DNA of 6,078 bases from Candidatus Gerdarchaeota archaeon (GTDB lineage: Archaea; Asgardarchaeota; Heimdallarchaeia; JABLTI01), in contig JAEORM010000085.1 in the NCBI GenBank assembly GCA_016840905.1, forward strand, positions 1-6,078, in the 5' to 3' direction. Every line of letters starts with the position of its first letter. Within the stretch, counting starts at the first letter, position 1. Below, piece by piece: positions 5,295-6,078 of this stretch. The translations under genes were made by a program, and so were the position numbers. The notes under the pieces were generated by a model. That model made no database searches and was not told the DNA's origin. It saw nothing but the letters and a program-made list of their open reading frames with translations.

Positions 5295-5308
5295 CGAAAG
5301 ATTTAAAC
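5295..5308 (+). promoter_or_regulatory. BRE/TATA promoter of the PH-like membrane gene
   Basis: CGAAAG followed by ATTTAAAC matches a purine-rich BRE next to a TATA element. Expected transcription would begin near 5331, leaving a leader with two Shine-Dalgarno-like sites, AAGGAG (5337-5342) and CAGGAG (about 5353-5358). The second is ten bases before the ATG at 5369. No start codon is suitably placed after the first. Confidence 0.5.
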
Positions 5309-5368
5309 AGAAGCAAAAGTGTATTAATCTATAGTGAAGGAGTTCAAGAATACAGGAGAAAAACTAAA

Positions 5369-5869
5369 ATGGCACAAAAGAAATTTACTAAAATCGAACT
5401 CTCACCTTCATTCAAAGAACGTATAATTAAGTCATTTATTGCTATCATAGGCTTTGTTATAGGAGCTATTGGAATATCTGGTGTACTAATTGTTGATAAC
5501 CTTCCTGATATAATTACGTTTATTACCATCTTCATTGGAGCGATAACCATCTTCTTTTCAGTTTGGCGTATAGCACGAATTGCCATGGTAAAACTCTATG
5601 TTGATGAAGATGCTATTAGATATAGAGATCGTTTTGTTTGGAAGAAAATTGATTGGTCTGAAGTAGTATCCGTCGGGCAAGCCAATGATATAGATCCTAA
5701 TGCTAAAGGAGTTCTTAAGAAAATTAAATCATTATTAATTGTTACTAACAATGGACTCAAAAGATTTGATATGTCTGCTTATTCCCTTGCACATGGTATT
5801 GAAACAATTGATAAGATTATGGAATCTCGACCTACAAAAGAAGATGATAATGAAGGTTATGATTATTAG
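5369..5869 (+). CDS. Two-helix membrane protein with a bacterial-PH-like domain
   Basis: A 166-residue membrane protein. Two hydrophobic helices (about residues 21-43 and 46-68) form a hairpin, with short charged ends. Residues about 75-153 look like a bacterial-type PH domain: VKLYVDEDAIRYRDRFVWKK and IDWSEVVSVGQAND give the strand pattern in which an 'unfolded-side' strand is followed by 'I.W.EV..V'; SLLIVTNNGLKRFDM supplies the next strands, and AYSLAHGIETIDKIMES the closing helix. The tail (about 154-166) is acidic. Such domains are usually cytoplasmic and found in small membrane proteins of unknown role. Both termini are probably cytoplasmic. The ATG at 5369 has CAGGAG ten bases upstream. 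It is divergent from the GH57 gene and has no obvious partner. The PH assignment rests on pattern recognition and is moderately secure. Confidence 0.75.
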   Translation: MAQKKFTKIELSPSFKERIIKSFIAIIGFVIGAIGISGVLIVDNLPDIITFITIFIGAITIFFSVWRIARIAMVKLYVDEDAIRYRDRFVWKKIDWSEVVSVGQANDIDPNAKGVLKKIKSLLIVTNNGLKRFDMSAYSLAHGIETIDKIMESRPTKEDDNEGYDY

Positions 5870-5900
5870 GGTTACTTATTAAATAACCCTTTTTATTTTT
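5868..5900 (+). terminator. Hairpin plus T-tract terminator after the PH-like gene
   Basis: AGGGTTA (5868-5874, overlapping the TAG stop) pairs perfectly with TAACCCT (5884-5890) around a nine-base loop, followed directly by TTTTTATTTTT. This is the clearest intrinsic-type terminator in the window. Confidence 0.75.
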
Positions 5901-5902
5901 GC

Positions 5903-5933
5903 TTCTTATATAAGAAAGAATTTTTTGTTTTTT
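5903..5933 (+). terminator. Second palindrome with T-tracts
   Basis: TTCTTATATAAGAA (5903-5916) is a perfect 14-bp palindrome. It is followed by T6, G and another T6 run. It may act as a back-up terminator for the plus strand. The minus strand shows no comparable T-run after the gene entering from the right. Confidence 0.4.
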
Positions 5934-5935
5934 AT

Positions 5936-6078
5936 TTACCAAAATTTCTTTAAATATTCTTTATCAATCTTCCCTGCTTGGTATTTCTCATGACTGTCTT
6001 GTACGATTATACTAACTTCTGTTGGTGCTAATAAAGATAGGTCAAAGTTAGCAAAATCTTTCCCTGCAGCATTAAATA
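5936..6078 (-). CDS. C-terminal fragment of an unidentified protein
   Basis: On the minus strand one frame is open from the window's right edge to a TAA at 5936-5938. It encodes 46 complete codons, beginning FNAAGKDFANFDLSLLAP and ending GKIDKEYLKKFW. The composition is that of a real protein, with no stop in 138 bases of AT-rich DNA while the other two minus-strand frames are interrupted. The start lies outside the window. I cannot assign a family from this fragment. It converges on the PH-like gene. Confidence 0.6.
   Translation of the reverse strand, partial: FNAAGKDFANFDLSLLAPTEVSIIVQDSHEKYQAGKIDKEYLKKFW

Noticed and set aside
5344..5586. Minus-strand open frame of 80 codons opposite the PH-like gene
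   Set aside because: Its Ile/Met-rich translation mirrors the membrane-helix codons of the plus-strand gene; it has no independent support.
1..6078. CRISPR array, tRNA, transposon or toxin-antitoxin module
   Set aside because: No regularly spaced repeats, no cloverleaf-like sequence, no transposase or terminal repeats, and no recognisable toxin pair were seen on either strand.

Overview
The window is AT-rich, gene-dense DNA that looks archaeal. The evidence is a replication protein A 32-type single-strand DNA-binding protein with a C-terminal winged helix, an archaeal GH57 alpha-amylase-type glycosidase, TATA/BRE-like promoter elements instead of bacterial -35/-10 boxes, a Shine-Dalgarno (SD) site AGGTGAT matching the archaeal 16S 3' end, and U-rich terminators. 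Low GC and surface proteins with a C-terminal membrane anchor would suit an Asgard-group archaeon, but that placement is an inference. No tRNA, rRNA, CRISPR array, insertion sequence or phage gene was seen, and no gap between genes exceeds 300 bases.

Layout from left to right. A CcdA/DsbD-type membrane thiol-redox protein, almost certainly cut at its 5' end by the window edge, is followed 18 bases later by a small secreted, C-terminally anchored protein with exactly two cysteines; the two look like an operon. Converging on them from the minus strand is an OsmC/Ohr-family peroxidase, with a shared hairpin terminator between. The OsmC gene is divergent from a conserved-looking gene of unknown function with glycine-rich motifs. 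Next is the RPA32-like gene, which converges through a second shared hairpin on a small minus-strand FeoA-domain gene. Upstream of that, also on the minus strand, is the GH57 gene. Divergent from GH57 is a two-helix membrane protein with a bacterial-PH-like domain, ended by a strong terminator. The right edge holds the last 46 codons of an unidentified minus-strand gene.

These look like independent housekeeping or accessory transcription units rather than one system: thiol redox (CcdA plus secreted partner), peroxide defence (OsmC), metal handling (FeoA), replication or repair (RPA32-like) and alpha-glucan metabolism (GH57). I did not find a clear new multi-gene system. The best leads are a near-perfect 22-bp inverted repeat between the TATA box and expected start site of feoA, with TTAGG-type arms like DtxR/IdeR operators; the CcdA/CX7C secreted protein pair; and the uncharacterised 259-residue protein. 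Several starts are reassigned: feoA to 3846, the unknown gene to 1917, the RPA gene to 2835 and GH57 to 5187.
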